64,000 bases of DNA from Rhabdaerophilum sp. SD176 (GTDB lineage: Bacteria > Pseudomonadota > Alphaproteobacteria > Rhizobiales > Beijerinckiaceae). The notes under the pieces are model-generated. The model was not told where the DNA came from. It saw nothing but the letters and a program-made list of their open reading frames with translations, and searched no databases. The stretch is from NCBI RefSeq assembly GCF_030143245.1, contig NZ_JARJNS010000001.1:620001-684000 (forward strand), in the 5' to 3' direction. A program made the position numbers and the translations under genes. How positions within the stretch are numbered: the first letter of the stretch is position 1; the number at the start of each line of letters is the position of its first letter. This document shows, piece by piece, positions 44,665 to 54,392 of this stretch.

Positions 44665-45402
44665 TCACCCCAGCCGGCCGAGCACCGGAAAGGCCTCGAG
44701 CAGGTAGAATCCGAGTTGCGAGAAGGACCCCGTCAGGAAAGCGAGCCCGGTCAGAACGAGGAGCACGCCCATCACCTTCTCGACCTTGCCGATATGGGCC
44801 CGGAATTTCTGCAGGAAGCGGACGAACGGCCCCATCATGAAGGCGGCCAGCAGGAAGGGCACGCCAAGCCCGGCCGAATAAACCGCCAGCAACCCGGCCC
44901 CGCGTGCGACGCTGCTCTCGCTGCCGGCTACCGCCAGAACCCCGGCCAGGACCGGCCCGATGCAGGGCGTCCAGCCAAAGGCAAAGGCCAGCCCCATCAC
45001 GAAGGCCCCGAGGAAACCCGCCGGCTTGTCCACCTCCATCCGCGCCTCGCGCGCCAGCATGCCCAACCGGAACAGCCCGAGAAAATGCAGGCCCATCAGG
45101 ATGATGGCGACACCCGCCACCTGTGCGAGAATATGGGCATAGGCGCGCAGCAGCGCCCCGACCAGCGAGGCCCCGGCCCCGAGGGCGATGAACACAGTCG
45201 AGAAGCCGAGCACGAAAAACAAGGCGGCCAGCAGCGCATGGCGGCGCAGGCTGCGATCGATCTCGCCGGCTCGGGACAGTTCCGACACGCTGGTCCCCGC
45301 GAGATAGCACAGATAGGGCGGCACAAGCGGCAGCACGCAGGGGCTCAGGAAGGAGAGCAATCCCGCGAAGAAGATGACAGGCAGGGTCAGTTCGGGCGTC
45401 AT
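44665..45402 (-). CDS. ccdA: Cytochrome c biogenesis protein CcdA
   Basis: 245 residues, six membrane segments. Both CcdA cysteine regions are present: SPCVLPLVPPYLC near residue 20 and FGWTPCIGPVLAG near 140. CcdA carries electrons from thioredoxin across the inner membrane to periplasmic thiol proteins for haem attachment. No other ccm gene is in the window. The start gives MTPELTLP; the in-frame upstream stretch has no coding support. Confidence 0.9.
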   Translation of the reverse strand: MTPELTLPVIFFAGLLSFLSPCVLPLVPPYLCYLAGTSVSELSRAGEIDRSLRRHALLAALFFVLGFSTVFIALGAGASLVGALLRAYAHILAQVAGVAIILMGLHFLGLFRLGMLAREARMEVDKPAGFLGAFVMGLAFAFGWTPCIGPVLAGVLAVAGSESSVARGAGLLAVYSAGLGVPFLLAAFMMGPFVRFLQKFRAHIGKVEKVMGVLLVLTGLAFLTGSFSQLGFYLLEAFPVLGRLG

Positions 45403-45491
45403 GGCACTTCCGTCGGATGTTCCCCTGCTTTCTATAGCAACAAGGGTTGAGAAAATCCCACGGGCCGGACACCTTGTCGTGAACATGTGCG

Positions 45492-46529
45492 ATGTCCCGG
45501 AAGGTTCGCTTGCCCCAGACCCGCTCCCCTGCCGTCCCGGTTGTTCCTGCGGGTCTTTCCATCGGCCATGCCGGGGATGCCGCCATCGCCAGCGGCGTGA
45601 CGGCTTTGGTCTTTGCTGAGCCCGCCACCGCCGCAGTGGCGATGCTTGGCGGTGCGCCCGGCGGGCGGGACACGGCCCTCCTCGCCCCGGAAATGACCGT
45701 CGAGCAGGTCGATGCGCTTTTGCTCTCGGGCGGCTCCGCCTTCGGCCTCGATGCGGCGGGCGGCGCCATGGCGGCTCTGGCCGCGAGCGGGCGCGGCTTT
45801 CCTGTCGGGGCGATCCGCGTGCCGATCGTGCCGCAGGCGATCCTCTTCGACCTGCTGAACGGCGGTAACAAGGCCTGGGACAACCCGCCTCCCTATTGGG
45901 AATGGGGCCGGCAGGCCGTGCTGCAGGCCGGGAGCGCGACACATGAAGGCTCGGTCGGCGCCGGCCTCGGCGCGACCCTCGCCAACCTGAAAGGCGGTTT
46001 CGGCATAGCCAGCGCGAGAACGCGGACCGGCCTTGCCATCCAGGCCTTCATCGCGGTGAATGCAATCGGCGTTGCGACCATCGGCGAGACCGGCCGTTTC
46101 TGGGCGGCGCCCTACGAACAGGGCGCTGAGTTCGGCGGGCGGGGCTGGCCCTCGCCGCTGCCGGCGGATGCCCTTGCCTTGCGCATCAAGGGCCATGCCG
46201 CCGAGCCCGCCACAACGATCGGCGCGGTGGTGACGGATGCCCGCCTCACCAAGGCGCAAGCGCACCGCCTCGCCCTCATGGCGCATGATGGCCTCGCCCG
46301 CGCCATCCGCCCCGCTCATGCGGCCATGGATGGCGACACACTCTTCGCCGCGGCGACCGGACGGGAGGCTCTGGCGGACCCTTTGCGCGATCTGACGGAA
46401 CTCGGCATGCTGGCGGCGGATTGCGTAGCCCGCGCCATTGCCCGCGGGGTTTATCACGCCCGCGCGCTGCCGTTTCCGGAAACACTGCCGGACTGGCAAA
46501 CGCGGTTTGGCGGTCAAACCTCTGCCTGA
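45492..46529 (+). CDS. P1-family peptidase (DmpA/NylC superfamily)
   Basis: 345 residues. The region VEQVDALLLSGGSAFGLDAAGG (about 70-91), the GSVGAGLGA segment and TTIGAVVTDARLTKAQAHRL around 241 match P1 peptidases, which cleave themselves between two subunits and use the new N-terminal Ser/Thr as nucleophile. The likely nucleophile is T241, preceded by Ala rather than Asn as in NylC. Substrates of this subgroup include short peptides and amides. Divergent from ccdA. Confidence 0.85.
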   Translation: MSRKVRLPQTRSPAVPVVPAGLSIGHAGDAAIASGVTALVFAEPATAAVAMLGGAPGGRDTALLAPEMTVEQVDALLLSGGSAFGLDAAGGAMAALAASGRGFPVGAIRVPIVPQAILFDLLNGGNKAWDNPPPYWEWGRQAVLQAGSATHEGSVGAGLGATLANLKGGFGIASARTRTGLAIQAFIAVNAIGVATIGETGRFWAAPYEQGAEFGGRGWPSPLPADALALRIKGHAAEPATTIGAVVTDARLTKAQAHRLALMAHDGLARAIRPAHAAMDGDTLFAAATGREALADPLRDLTELGMLAADCVARAIARGVYHARALPFPETLPDWQTRFGGQTSA

Positions 46530-46639
46530 AGCAGCGGAATCAGGCTGTGTGCCAGCCGAAGCAAGCCTCTGGACATGCGCTGTTTTCCACCGGCTTGAAT
46601 CAATCTGGCAGGGGCCTCAACTCCTGCGCGAGGCGGGCT

Positions 46640-47884
46640 TCAGTTGAACCGCGCCAGCGAATACGGGGCCGGATCGGTATAGGGCGCCTCGCCGGTGATC
46701 ATCTCGCCGAGCAGCCGCGCGGCTGAGCCGGCCAAAGTCAGCCCGTGATGGGCATGGCCGAAATTGAGCCACAGGCCCTTGTGCCGCGGCGCCTTGCCCA
46801 TCACCGGCAGCATGTCCGGCATGCAGGGCCGCGCGCCCTTCCAGGGCTGCGCCTCGACCCGGCCCTCCAGCGGCATGATCTCGCGGGCATAGGGCTCGAT
46901 CATGTCGATCTGGCGCGGCGTGGCCGGGCTGTCGCGATGGGCGAATTCCGCACCCGAAGTCAGGCGGATGCCGCGCGCCATCGGCACCAGCATGTATCCG
47001 ACATCGGCATCGAGCACCGGCAGGCCGAGCGCGGCATTGCCCTTCGGCCGCATATGGACATGGTAGCCGCGTTTGACACCCATCGGCACCTTGTAGCCCA
47101 TCGGGCGCAACAGGTCGGGCGCCCAGGGGCCGAGCGCGACCACACAATCGCGCGCCGAGACCGGCCCCGTCTCGGTCTTGACGGACCAGCCATCGCGCTC
47201 CTCGGCCAGCGACATGGCGTTGCCGCTGAGGAAGCGCCCGCCCAGAGCCTCGAACCTGCGGGCATAGGCGAGCGTCAGCGCCTCGGGATCGTTGAGGCTG
47301 TAGGGCGTCGTCCAATGGATGCCGCCCACGACGACATCCGACAGCGAGGGCTCCATCGCCTGCAGGGCCGGCTTGTCGAGCACCGCATATTCGACACCGA
47401 ACGGCTCGAGATCACGCCGCGTGTCCTCGAGCACCTTCCGCAGGCTCTCCTCCTTGCGGAACACCTTGAGCCACCCTCCGGGGCGCAGCATCGCTTCCAC
47501 GCCGGCCTCGCGGGCGAGGCGCCGGTGCTCGGCCAGGCAGGCGCCGAAAATCGGGGCATTGGCGGCTGCGGTCTTCAGCTGGCCGGCCCGGTTCGAGGCC
47601 ATGAAGTAGCGCGCCATGAAGGGCGCGATCTTGAACAGGTCTTTGATGTGATAATGCGCTTCCGGCTTGAGGTTGAGCGCATATTGCAGGAGAAGGAGGG
47701 GGTCACGCGGGAAGGCATAGGGCATGACGGCTTCGCTCTGGATCAGGCCGGCATTGCCGAACGAGGTCTCCGCCCCCGGGCGACCCCGGTCGATGAGGGC
47801 CACCGTGCGGCCGCGCAGGGCCAGATCGAGGGCAAGCGAGGTGCCGACAATGCCGCCCCCGAGAACAAGAACATCGAACCGCAT
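46640..47884 (-). CDS. FAD-dependent D-amino acid dehydrogenase (DadA-like)
   Basis: 414 residues. N-terminal Rossmann motif FDVLVLGGGIVGTSLAL, a DAO-like central part and the C-terminal LWLNFGHAHHGLTLAGSAARLL are typical of DadA and of D-hydroxyproline dehydrogenases. It probably oxidises a D-amino acid and passes electrons to the respiratory chain. A hydroxyproline epimerase lies about 9 kb away, so cis-4-hydroxy-D-proline is a candidate substrate. The ATG follows GAGGGGAG. Divergent from the BASS-family transporter. Confidence 0.87.
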   Translation of the reverse strand: MRFDVLVLGGGIVGTSLALDLALRGRTVALIDRGRPGAETSFGNAGLIQSEAVMPYAFPRDPLLLLQYALNLKPEAHYHIKDLFKIAPFMARYFMASNRAGQLKTAAANAPIFGACLAEHRRLAREAGVEAMLRPGGWLKVFRKEESLRKVLEDTRRDLEPFGVEYAVLDKPALQAMEPSLSDVVVGGIHWTTPYSLNDPEALTLAYARRFEALGGRFLSGNAMSLAEERDGWSVKTETGPVSARDCVVALGPWAPDLLRPMGYKVPMGVKRGYHVHMRPKGNAALGLPVLDADVGYMLVPMARGIRLTSGAEFAHRDSPATPRQIDMIEPYAREIMPLEGRVEAQPWKGARPCMPDMLPVMGKAPRHKGLWLNFGHAHHGLTLAGSAARLLGEMITGEAPYTDPAPYSLARFN

Positions 47885-48009
47885 GGAAACTCCCCTCTCG
47901 TTGCCGCCAATCTGCCCAAACCAGCCCCTCAACTCAATCACGATATCCCGCCATTCCCCGTGATTGCGTTGGAATATCTGCCCGGATCTAGTGAAAATCG
48001 CGGCACTTC

Positions 48010-48978
48010 ATGCTGAACCCCTTGCGCACCTTCCTCGCTTTCCTCGGCCGCCACGCGACGGTTGCCTATGCCCTGTCGATGTTTGTCGGCCTTGCGCTCC
48101 CGGCTCTGGCGGCGACGCTGAAGCCGATGATCCCGATCTCGATCTTCACCTTCATCGTGCTGTCTTTCGCCCGGGCCAACCTGCCGGGCCTGAAAGCCGT
48201 GCTGCAAAGGCCGGGCCATCTGGCCCTCGGCCTTGCCCTCTCCACCTTGCTGCCGCCGCTGATCGGCTGGATCGTCCTGCAGGCCCTGCCGGGGCTTGAC
48301 CCCGCGATCCGGCTCGGCATCGCGCTGATGGCCGCCGCTCCGCCGCTCATGGCCTCGCCGGTCTATGCCGCCGTGGTCGGACTGGAGAACAGCTTCGCCC
48401 TCTCCATGCTCGTTCTCGGCATGGTGGTCGCGCCGCTGGTCTCGCCGGCCCTCGCCTCGTTCCTTGTCGGGGCGGAAGTGCCGATCTCGCCCCTCGCCCT
48501 CGCCCAGCGCCTCGCCATCTTCATCGGCGGCGGCATCCTTGTCGGGCTGGTCTTCCGCCGGCTGGTCGGCCTGCCGCGCATCGCCGCGCTGAAGAACGAA
48601 CTCGATGGTTTCGGCGTCGTGCTCTATTTCCTTTTTGCGATCGCCGCGATGGACGGCGTGATCGATGCCACGCTGACGCGGCCCTGGCTCGTGGCCGGCA
48701 TGATCGCCGGTTCGACCCTGTTCTGCATCCTCGGCTTCGCGGCGGCCTATCTGGTCACCGGGCTTTTCGGCTTCAATGATCGCTTCTCCATCGCGATCTC
48801 GATCGGCCTGCGCAATATGGGCCTGCTGGTCGCGCCGATCATTTCACTGGTGCCGGGCGATACGTTCCTGTATTTCGCGCTGGCCCAGGTGCCGGTTTAC
48901 ATGGCACCGATGATGCTGAAATGGGCGAAGGCCCGGCTCGAGCCCCGCCCCGCCGCCCCGAGCCTCGATGCCGCCTGA
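48010..48978 (+). CDS. Bile acid:sodium symporter family (BASS) transporter
   Basis: 322 residues, about ten membrane segments. The pattern [18 protein letters not shown] in the middle and the C-terminal [14 protein letters not shown] (crossover helix) suit the BASS superfamily, sodium-coupled organic anion carriers. The substrate is unknown. Probably transcribed with rpe, which starts 17 bp after its stop. Confidence 0.85.
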   Translation: MLNPLRTFLAFLGRHATVAYALSMFVGLALPALAATLKPMIPISIFTFIVLSFARANLPGLKAVLQRPGHLALGLALSTLLPPLIGWIVLQALPGLDPAIRLGIALMAAAPPLMASPVYAAVVGLENSFALSMLVLGMVVAPLVSPALASFLVGAEVPISPLALAQRLAIFIGGGILVGLVFRRLVGLPRIAALKNELDGFGVVLYFLFAIAAMDGVIDATLTRPWLVAGMIAGSTLFCILGFAAAYLVTGLFGFNDRFSIAISIGLRNMGLLVAPIISLVPGDTFLYFALAQVPVYMAPMMLKWAKARLEPRPAAPSLDAA

Positions 48979-48994
48979 TACGGAGCCCCATGCC

Positions 48995-49666
48995 ATGCGC
49001 CCCCTGCTGATCGCCCCCTCCATCCTCTCGGCCGATTTCGCCGATCTCGGTGCCGATGTTGCCGCCATGATGGGCGCCGGCGCGGACTGGGTGCATATCG
49101 ACGTGATGGACGGTCATTTCGTGCCGAACATCTCCTTCGGCGCGCCGATCATCAAGGCGATCCGGAAGGCGACACCCGCCTTGTTCGACACCCATCTGAT
49201 GATCGCCCCGGCCGATCCCTACCTCAAGGATTTCGCCGAGGCCGGCTCGGACCTGATCTCCGTCCATGTCGAGGCCGGTCCGCATATCCACCGCTCGCTC
49301 CAGGCGATCCGCGCGCTCGGGAAGAAATCCGGCGTCGTGATCTGCCCCGGCACGCCGGCCAGCGCCATCGCGCCGGTGATCGACATGGTCGATCTCGTGC
49401 TCTGCATGAGCGTCAATCCCGGCTTCGGTGGCCAGAGCTTCATCCCGTCCGTGCTCGGAACCATCCGCGATGTCCGCGCGATCATCGGCGATCGCCCGGT
49501 CGATCTGGAGGTGGATGGCGGCGTGACACCCGAAAATGCCGGGGCCATTGCCGCGGCCGGTGCCAATGTGCTGGTCGCTGGCTCCGCCGCTTTCCGCGGC
49601 GGCCGCCAGGCCTATGCCGGCAACGTCGCGGCCATCCGCGCCGCTGCGGAAGCCGGGCGCCAGTGA
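48995..49666 (+). CDS. rpe: Ribulose-phosphate 3-epimerase
   Basis: 223 residues, TIM barrel. Key residues are in [24 protein letters not shown] (metal-binding His and Asp), [10 protein letters not shown] and EVDGGV. It interconverts ribulose 5-phosphate and xylulose 5-phosphate in the pentose phosphate pathway. The start at 48995 has GGAG upstream; an ATG at 48968 would overlap the transporter gene. The stop overlaps the next gene by GTGA. Confidence 0.96.
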   Translation: MRPLLIAPSILSADFADLGADVAAMMGAGADWVHIDVMDGHFVPNISFGAPIIKAIRKATPALFDTHLMIAPADPYLKDFAEAGSDLISVHVEAGPHIHRSLQAIRALGKKSGVVICPGTPASAIAPVIDMVDLVLCMSVNPGFGGQSFIPSVLGTIRDVRAIIGDRPVDLEVDGGVTPENAGAIAAAGANVLVAGSAAFRGGRQAYAGNVAAIRAAAEAGRQ

Positions 49667-50175
49667 CGGAAGCGGCCGACCAGCCGGCTGCACGCCGGGT
49701 GCAGGCTCTTCTTGTCCTGCCGGCTATGGCCATGGCCCTGTTCGCCCTGCGCATTGTCGAGCGCGGCGAAATCTGGCTCGACCGGACCTACTGGCTGACG
49801 GGCCTTGCCGGCCTTGGCGGGCTCGGCGGCGGCCTGCTGGTGCTGCTGCTGGCGGGGCCGCTCGACCGCCTCCGCCGCACGGCCCCGCGCATCCTCGTCA
49901 CCGGCCTCGTCTTCTGCGCCGGCTTCATCGCCGCCATGCTGGCTGGCTATCTGGTCTATGTGATCGCGATCAGCGGCCAGTTCGAAGGCCGGCCGGACCG
50001 CTATCTCCGTAGCGTCGCCTTCGCCTCGATGCAGACCTCCCTGCTCTTCCTCGTCTCGGTGCCGCCCTATCTCCTGCCCTGGCCGCTGCCGCTGCTCGCC
50101 GGATGCGCAGCCTGGCTGCTGGCAGGGCCCGCACCGGCTGCAAAGCCGGTTGAGCCGGCGTCCCCCCGGGTGTAA
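49663..50175 (+). CDS. Uncharacterised four-helix membrane protein
   Basis: 170 residues with about four or five hydrophobic segments (near residues 15-33, 45-66, 75-100, 120-150). Starts with GTG overlapping the rpe stop (GTGA), so translation is probably coupled. The tail is rich in Ala and Pro. I do not recognise a family or function. Confidence 0.65.
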   Translation: MTEAADQPAARRVQALLVLPAMAMALFALRIVERGEIWLDRTYWLTGLAGLGGLGGGLLVLLLAGPLDRLRRTAPRILVTGLVFCAGFIAAMLAGYLVYVIAISGQFEGRPDRYLRSVAFASMQTSLLFLVSVPPYLLPWPLPLLAGCAAWLLAGPAPAAKPVEPASPRV

Positions 50176-50230
50176 CGAGAGGCCGCGTGCCAGCCTTGCC
50201 GGCCCCGCCTCCCAGCCAGAAAGAACATCG

Positions 50231-51532
50231 ATGATCCCCCGTTACGCCCGCCCCGACATGGTCTCCATCTGGTCGCCGGAAACGCGCTTCCGTATCTGGT
50301 TCGAGATCGAGGCCCATGCGACCGATGCGCTGGCCGAACTTGGCGTCGTGCCGAAGGAAGCTGCGCGCAAGGTCTGGGAAAAGGGCGGCCCGGCCACGTT
50401 CGATGTCGCGCGGATCGACGAGATCGAGCGCGAGGTGAAGCATGATGTCATCGCATTCCTGACCCATCTCTCGGAAATCGTGGGCCCCGAGGCCCGTTTT
50501 GTCCATCAGGGCATGACCTCGTCCGACGTGCTCGATACCACCCTGGCCGTCCAGCTCACCCGCGCCAGCGACATCCTGCTCGCCGATCTCGATGCCTTGC
50601 TCGCCGCCCTCAAGCGCCGGGCGATGGAGCATAAATTCACGCCCACGATCGGCCGCAGCCATGGCATTCATGCCGAACCGGTCACCTTCGGGCTCAAGCT
50701 CGCGCAGGCCTATGCCGAATTCGAGCGCTGCCGCGCCCGCCTGCTCAATGCACGGTCGGAAGTGGCGACCTGTGCCATTTCCGGCGCGGTCGGGACTTTC
50801 GCCAATATCGACCCGCGCGTCGAAGCGCATGTCGCCCAGCAGCTTGGCCTCGCCGTCGAGCCGGTCTCCACCCAGGTGATCCCGCGTGACCGGCACGCCA
50901 TGTTCTTCGCCACGCTGGCGGTGATCGCCTCCTCGGTCGAGCGGCTGGCCACGGAAATCCGCCATCTCCAGCGCACCGAGGTCTATGAGGCCGAGGAATA
51001 TTTCTCGCCGGGCCAGAAGGGCTCCTCGGCCATGCCGCACAAGCGCAACCCGGTCCTGACCGAGAACCTGACCGGCCTGGCCCGCATGGTGCGCTCCTAT
51101 TGCATCCCGGCCATGGAGAATGTGGCGCTCTGGCACGAGCGCGACATCTCGCATTCCTCTGTCGAGCGCTATATCGGCCCGGATGCCACGATCACGCTGG
51201 ATTTCGCCCTGCACCGCCTGACGGGCGTCATCGAGAAGCTGCTCGTCTATCCCGACAACATGAAGAAGAATCTCGACCGCCTCTCCGGCCTGCACAATTC
51301 GCAGCGCGTGCTGCTGGCCCTGACGCAGGCCGGTGTCAGCCGGGAGGACAGCTACCGCCTCGTCCAGCGCAACGCGATGAAGACCTGGGAACATGGCGCG
51401 GATTTCCTCGCCTCGCTGAAGAACGACCCCGAGGTTTCCTCACGCATCGCAGCCAGCGAACTCGAGGCCATGTTCGATCTCGGCTATCACTTCAAGCATG
51501 TTGAGACGATCTTCGACCGGGTGTTCGGTTAA
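50231..51532 (+). CDS. purB: Adenylosuccinate lyase
   Basis: 433 residues. The fumarase/ASL superfamily signature GSSAMPHKRNP (about residue 262-272) is intact, and GMTSSDVLDT near residue 85 and the catalytic His in GRSHGIHAEP near 140 match PurB. It catalyses two steps of purine synthesis. The ATG at 50231 is the start nearest to homologues; there is no strong Shine-Dalgarno. Confidence 0.97.
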   Translation: MIPRYARPDMVSIWSPETRFRIWFEIEAHATDALAELGVVPKEAARKVWEKGGPATFDVARIDEIEREVKHDVIAFLTHLSEIVGPEARFVHQGMTSSDVLDTTLAVQLTRASDILLADLDALLAALKRRAMEHKFTPTIGRSHGIHAEPVTFGLKLAQAYAEFERCRARLLNARSEVATCAISGAVGTFANIDPRVEAHVAQQLGLAVEPVSTQVIPRDRHAMFFATLAVIASSVERLATEIRHLQRTEVYEAEEYFSPGQKGSSAMPHKRNPVLTENLTGLARMVRSYCIPAMENVALWHERDISHSSVERYIGPDATITLDFALHRLTGVIEKLLVYPDNMKKNLDRLSGLHNSQRVLLALTQAGVSREDSYRLVQRNAMKTWEHGADFLASLKNDPEVSSRIAASELEAMFDLGYHFKHVETIFDRVFG

Positions 51533-51591
51533 CCCGGTCAGACTGTCTCATCGATGGGACAAGCCCGCGCTGGCCCCGAGGACCACTGACC

Positions 51592-52143
51592 ATGAAAACC
51601 GCTGACGCTGACATCCTCATCATTCCGGGGCTGGGCAATTCCGGCCCGGACCATTGGCAGAGCCGCTGGGAGGCGAAGCTCTCCACCGCGCGGCGCGTCG
51701 TCCAGCCCGATTGGGACAGGCCCGACCGCGCGCAATGGACAGGTGCCATCCACCAGGCGGTCGAGGCAGGCGGGCGGCCCGTTATCCTGATTGCCCATTC
51801 CCTCGCCGTGGCGGCCATCGGCCATGCAGCCGCGAGCCTGCCGCCGGGCAGGGTGCGCGGCGCCTTTCTGGTCAGCCTGCCGGACTGCAACCGGCCCGAT
51901 CTCCTGCCGGGAATGAGCCATGATTTCGGGCCGATGCCGCGTGATCCGCTGCCTTTCCCGTCGCTGCTGGTGGCAAGCCGCAACGATCCCTATTGCGAAT
52001 TCGACGTCGCCGCCGATCTGGCCAATGCCTGGGGCTCGGCGCTGGTCGATGCCGGCGAAGCCGGGCATATCAACAGCGCCTCCGGCCATGGCCCCTGGCC
52101 CGAGGGGCTGCTGCGCTTCGCCGGGTTCCTCCGCCAGCTCTGA
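51592..52143 (+). CDS. RBBP9/YdeN-family serine hydrolase
   Basis: 183 residues. The opening ILIIPGLGNSGPDHWQSRWE, the nucleophile elbow IAHSLAV (Ser about residue 71), ASRNDPYC with the Asp and GHINSASGHG with the His are characteristic. The family are small serine hydrolases of unknown substrate. It follows purB by 60 bp. Confidence 0.9.
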   Translation: MKTADADILIIPGLGNSGPDHWQSRWEAKLSTARRVVQPDWDRPDRAQWTGAIHQAVEAGGRPVILIAHSLAVAAIGHAAASLPPGRVRGAFLVSLPDCNRPDLLPGMSHDFGPMPRDPLPFPSLLVASRNDPYCEFDVAADLANAWGSALVDAGEAGHINSASGHGPWPEGLLRFAGFLRQL

Positions 52144-52166
52144 TCCGCGCCAGGGCCTGCTGCCTG

Positions 52167-52370
52167 CTAGGTGCTGCGGGTCTGGGCGAGGATCTTCCGC
52201 GAGACATAGGCGCTGATCGGGATGGCCCCGAAAAAGCCGACCAGTGCCGCAAGCGGGATCAGGCGCATGCCCTGATCATAGAGTTCGGGAACAGTGACGA
52301 TCACGATGACGAGGATGCCCATCAGGACCGTCATCAGCATGATGTGAACAAGGGCCGCTACCTTCAGCAT
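52167..52370 (-). CDS. Small two-helix membrane protein
   Basis: 67 residues: two long hydrophobic stretches (about 3-28 and 37-55) and a basic C-terminus. There is GGAGG about 7 bp before its ATG. Function unknown. It lies between two serine/metallo-hydrolase genes, convergent with the RBBP9 gene. Confidence 0.6.
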   Translation of the reverse strand: MLKVAALVHIMLMTVLMGILVIVIVTVPELYDQGMRLIPLAALVGFFGAIPISAYVSRKILAQTRST

Positions 52371-52438
52371 GGCAGCCTCCTTCCGGTGTTGAACGGAAAG
52401 AGACTAGGCTCGCCGGCCCGGGCCGGCATTGACATCCG

Positions 52439-53365
52439 TCAACCCGGCGCGCCGGCAACAAACCGGTAGGCACTGCCCTCCTTCACCGCATGGCCGAGGC
52501 CGGGCGAAGGCAGGTGATAGCCGATGAAGGGCAGCTTGTCGGCGACCAGCCGGTCGAGCAAAGCCTTGCGGGTCGCGGCGCCCTTGTCGGGATCGGTATC
52601 CGACCCCGTCCGCCATTCCGGATGGCGGAAGGAAATGGCCCGATGTGTCAGCGCATCGCCGAGGATCATGACCTGTCGGCCGCCCCCGGCCACGACGAAG
52701 GAAAGATGCCCCGGCGTATGGCCCGACGTGTCAACCGCCAGGATGCCCGGCGCCACTTCCTGCCCGGCAGCGATGCGCTTCGTCTTCTCGGCAATGCTCT
52801 TGAAGATCCTTTGCGCCCCGGCCGCGAAGGCATGCCTGTCCTCCGGCAGCTTCGAATAGACATCGGGCGACGCCCAGAAATCCCATTCCACGGCCGATAT
52901 CTGATAGGTGGCATTCGGGAAAAGATCGGAATCGAAATCATCGATCGCCCCCCAGAGATGATCCGGATGGGCATGGGTGAAGATCACGCGCTTCACCTCG
53001 TCCTTGTTGATGCCCGCCGCCTCGAGGCTGGCCGCCAGCTTGCCCGAACCGGGCAGGAAATTGGCGCCGGCGCCGCAATCGAAGATCGTCCAGCCATCCG
53101 GATCCTTCAGCAGCGTGACATTGAGGACCGAGCGGGAAACATCCGTCGGCATGCCCTCCGCCGTGAGCAGGGCCTTGATCTCCGCCTCCGGCACCTGCCG
53201 CGCCACCATGGACATCGGCAATTCGAACCCGCCATCGGAGAGCACATGCAGGCTGCGCGGACCGAGCGTCATCACGCTCTGCGCGCGGGCTGCCCCCGGC
53301 AACGCCATCGTGGCGGCAAGTCCGGCAGCCAGCGCAAGCACCTCGCGGCGGTTCAGATTGTCCAT
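52439..53365 (-). CDS. Exported MBL-fold metallo-hydrolase (Tat signal)
   Basis: 308 residues. The N-terminus NRREVLALAAG is a twin-arginine signal peptide with a hydrophobic core and ARA-Q cleavage region, so the protein is probably folded with metal in the cytoplasm and exported. The metal motif is THAHPDHLWG; further His in SGHTPGH and Asp in LGDALTH complete the site. Substrate unknown; it resembles lactonase/quinoprotein-associated MBL proteins. Confidence 0.85.
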   Translation of the reverse strand: MDNLNRREVLALAAGLAATMALPGAARAQSVMTLGPRSLHVLSDGGFELPMSMVARQVPEAEIKALLTAEGMPTDVSRSVLNVTLLKDPDGWTIFDCGAGANFLPGSGKLAASLEAAGINKDEVKRVIFTHAHPDHLWGAIDDFDSDLFPNATYQISAVEWDFWASPDVYSKLPEDRHAFAAGAQRIFKSIAEKTKRIAAGQEVAPGILAVDTSGHTPGHLSFVVAGGGRQVMILGDALTHRAISFRHPEWRTGSDTDPDKGAATRKALLDRLVADKLPFIGYHLPSPGLGHAVKEGSAYRFVAGAPG

Positions 53366-53448
53366 GGCGTTCTCTCCCGGCCTGTCTTGCCTGCAGGCGT
53401 CATATAGTTTGATTTGAATATATAAGGCCCGGCTTGTCCGGCGCGCAA

Positions 53449-53477
53449 CAAAAAAGCCGCCCCGGAGGGCGGCTTTT
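53449..53477 (-). terminator. Terminator after rpsD
   Basis: Read on the minus strand: a 7-bp GCCGCCC/GGGCGGC stem with a 4-base loop, then six T residues. It could also work weakly in the other direction, where four T residues follow. Confidence 0.85.
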
Positions 53478-53501
53478 GCATTCCTTGCGTGGATCGATCG
53501 A

Positions 53502-54119
53502 TCAGCGCGAATAGAATTCGATGACGAGGTTCGGTTCCATCTGCACCGGATAGGGCACATCGGTCAGAACCGGGATGCGGGCGAACTTGGCCGTCATCTT
53601 GCCGTGATCGACTTCGAGGAAGTCCGGCGTGTCGCGCTCGGCAAGGCCGGCAGCTTCGAGAACGAGCGTGAGCTGCTTCGAGGCTTCCTTCACTTCGACG
53701 ACATCCCCCACCTTCACGAGATAGCTCGGAACGTTGACGCGCTTGCCGTTGACGCGGATATGGCCGTGGCTGACGAACTGGCGCGCGGCGAACACGGTCG
53801 GGACGAACTTGGCGCGATAGACGACGGCGTCGAGGCGGCGCTCGAGCAGGCCGATCAGGTTGGCACCCGAGTCACCCTTCATGCGGACGGCTTCGGCATA
53901 GTAACGGCGGAACTGCTTTTCCGAAATCGAGCCGTAATAGCCCTTCAGCTTCTGCTTGGCGCGGAGCTGGGTGCCGAAATCCGACATCTTGCCCTTACGG
54001 CGCTGGCCATGCTGGCCCGGGCCGTATTCGCGCTTGTTCACCGGGGACTTCGGACGGCCCCAGATATTCTCGCCCATGCGGCGATCGATCTTGTATTTGG
54101 CTTCGTGACGCTTGGTCAT
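53502..54119 (-). CDS. rpsD: 30S ribosomal protein S4
   Basis: 205 residues. The N-terminal [20 protein letters not shown] and the S4 RNA-binding domain around residues 95-155 ([29 protein letters not shown]) are typical. It nucleates small-subunit assembly. The start at 54119 fits the family; upstream in-frame residues are not coding. Transcribed alone, with its own terminator. Confidence 0.97.
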   Translation of the reverse strand: MTKRHEAKYKIDRRMGENIWGRPKSPVNKREYGPGQHGQRRKGKMSDFGTQLRAKQKLKGYYGSISEKQFRRYYAEAVRMKGDSGANLIGLLERRLDAVVYRAKFVPTVFAARQFVSHGHIRVNGKRVNVPSYLVKVGDVVEVKEASKQLTLVLEAAGLAERDTPDFLEVDHGKMTAKFARIPVLTDVPYPVQMEPNLVIEFYSR

Positions 54120-54392
54120 CGCAGTTCCTCTCAAGGGCAGGAGGAACGAAAACAGCCGCGCCCGGCCCGAAGGCGGGTGCGCGCCGACCACGTTCCCCGA
54201 ACGCCCGATTAGGGTTCAAGTTCAGGAGGAACGCGCCCTCCTCTCCCCATCCCGTGCGGGATATGCGGGGCGACAGATCAACCGGGAGGCTTCAGCCGGT
54301 TCCGGACAATCGCGGGTGCGTGCGGGAGGTTCCCCTCCCCGGCCGGGTTTCCCCGACCGAAGCGGGGTCGATAGGGGAAAATGCCGTCCGCG

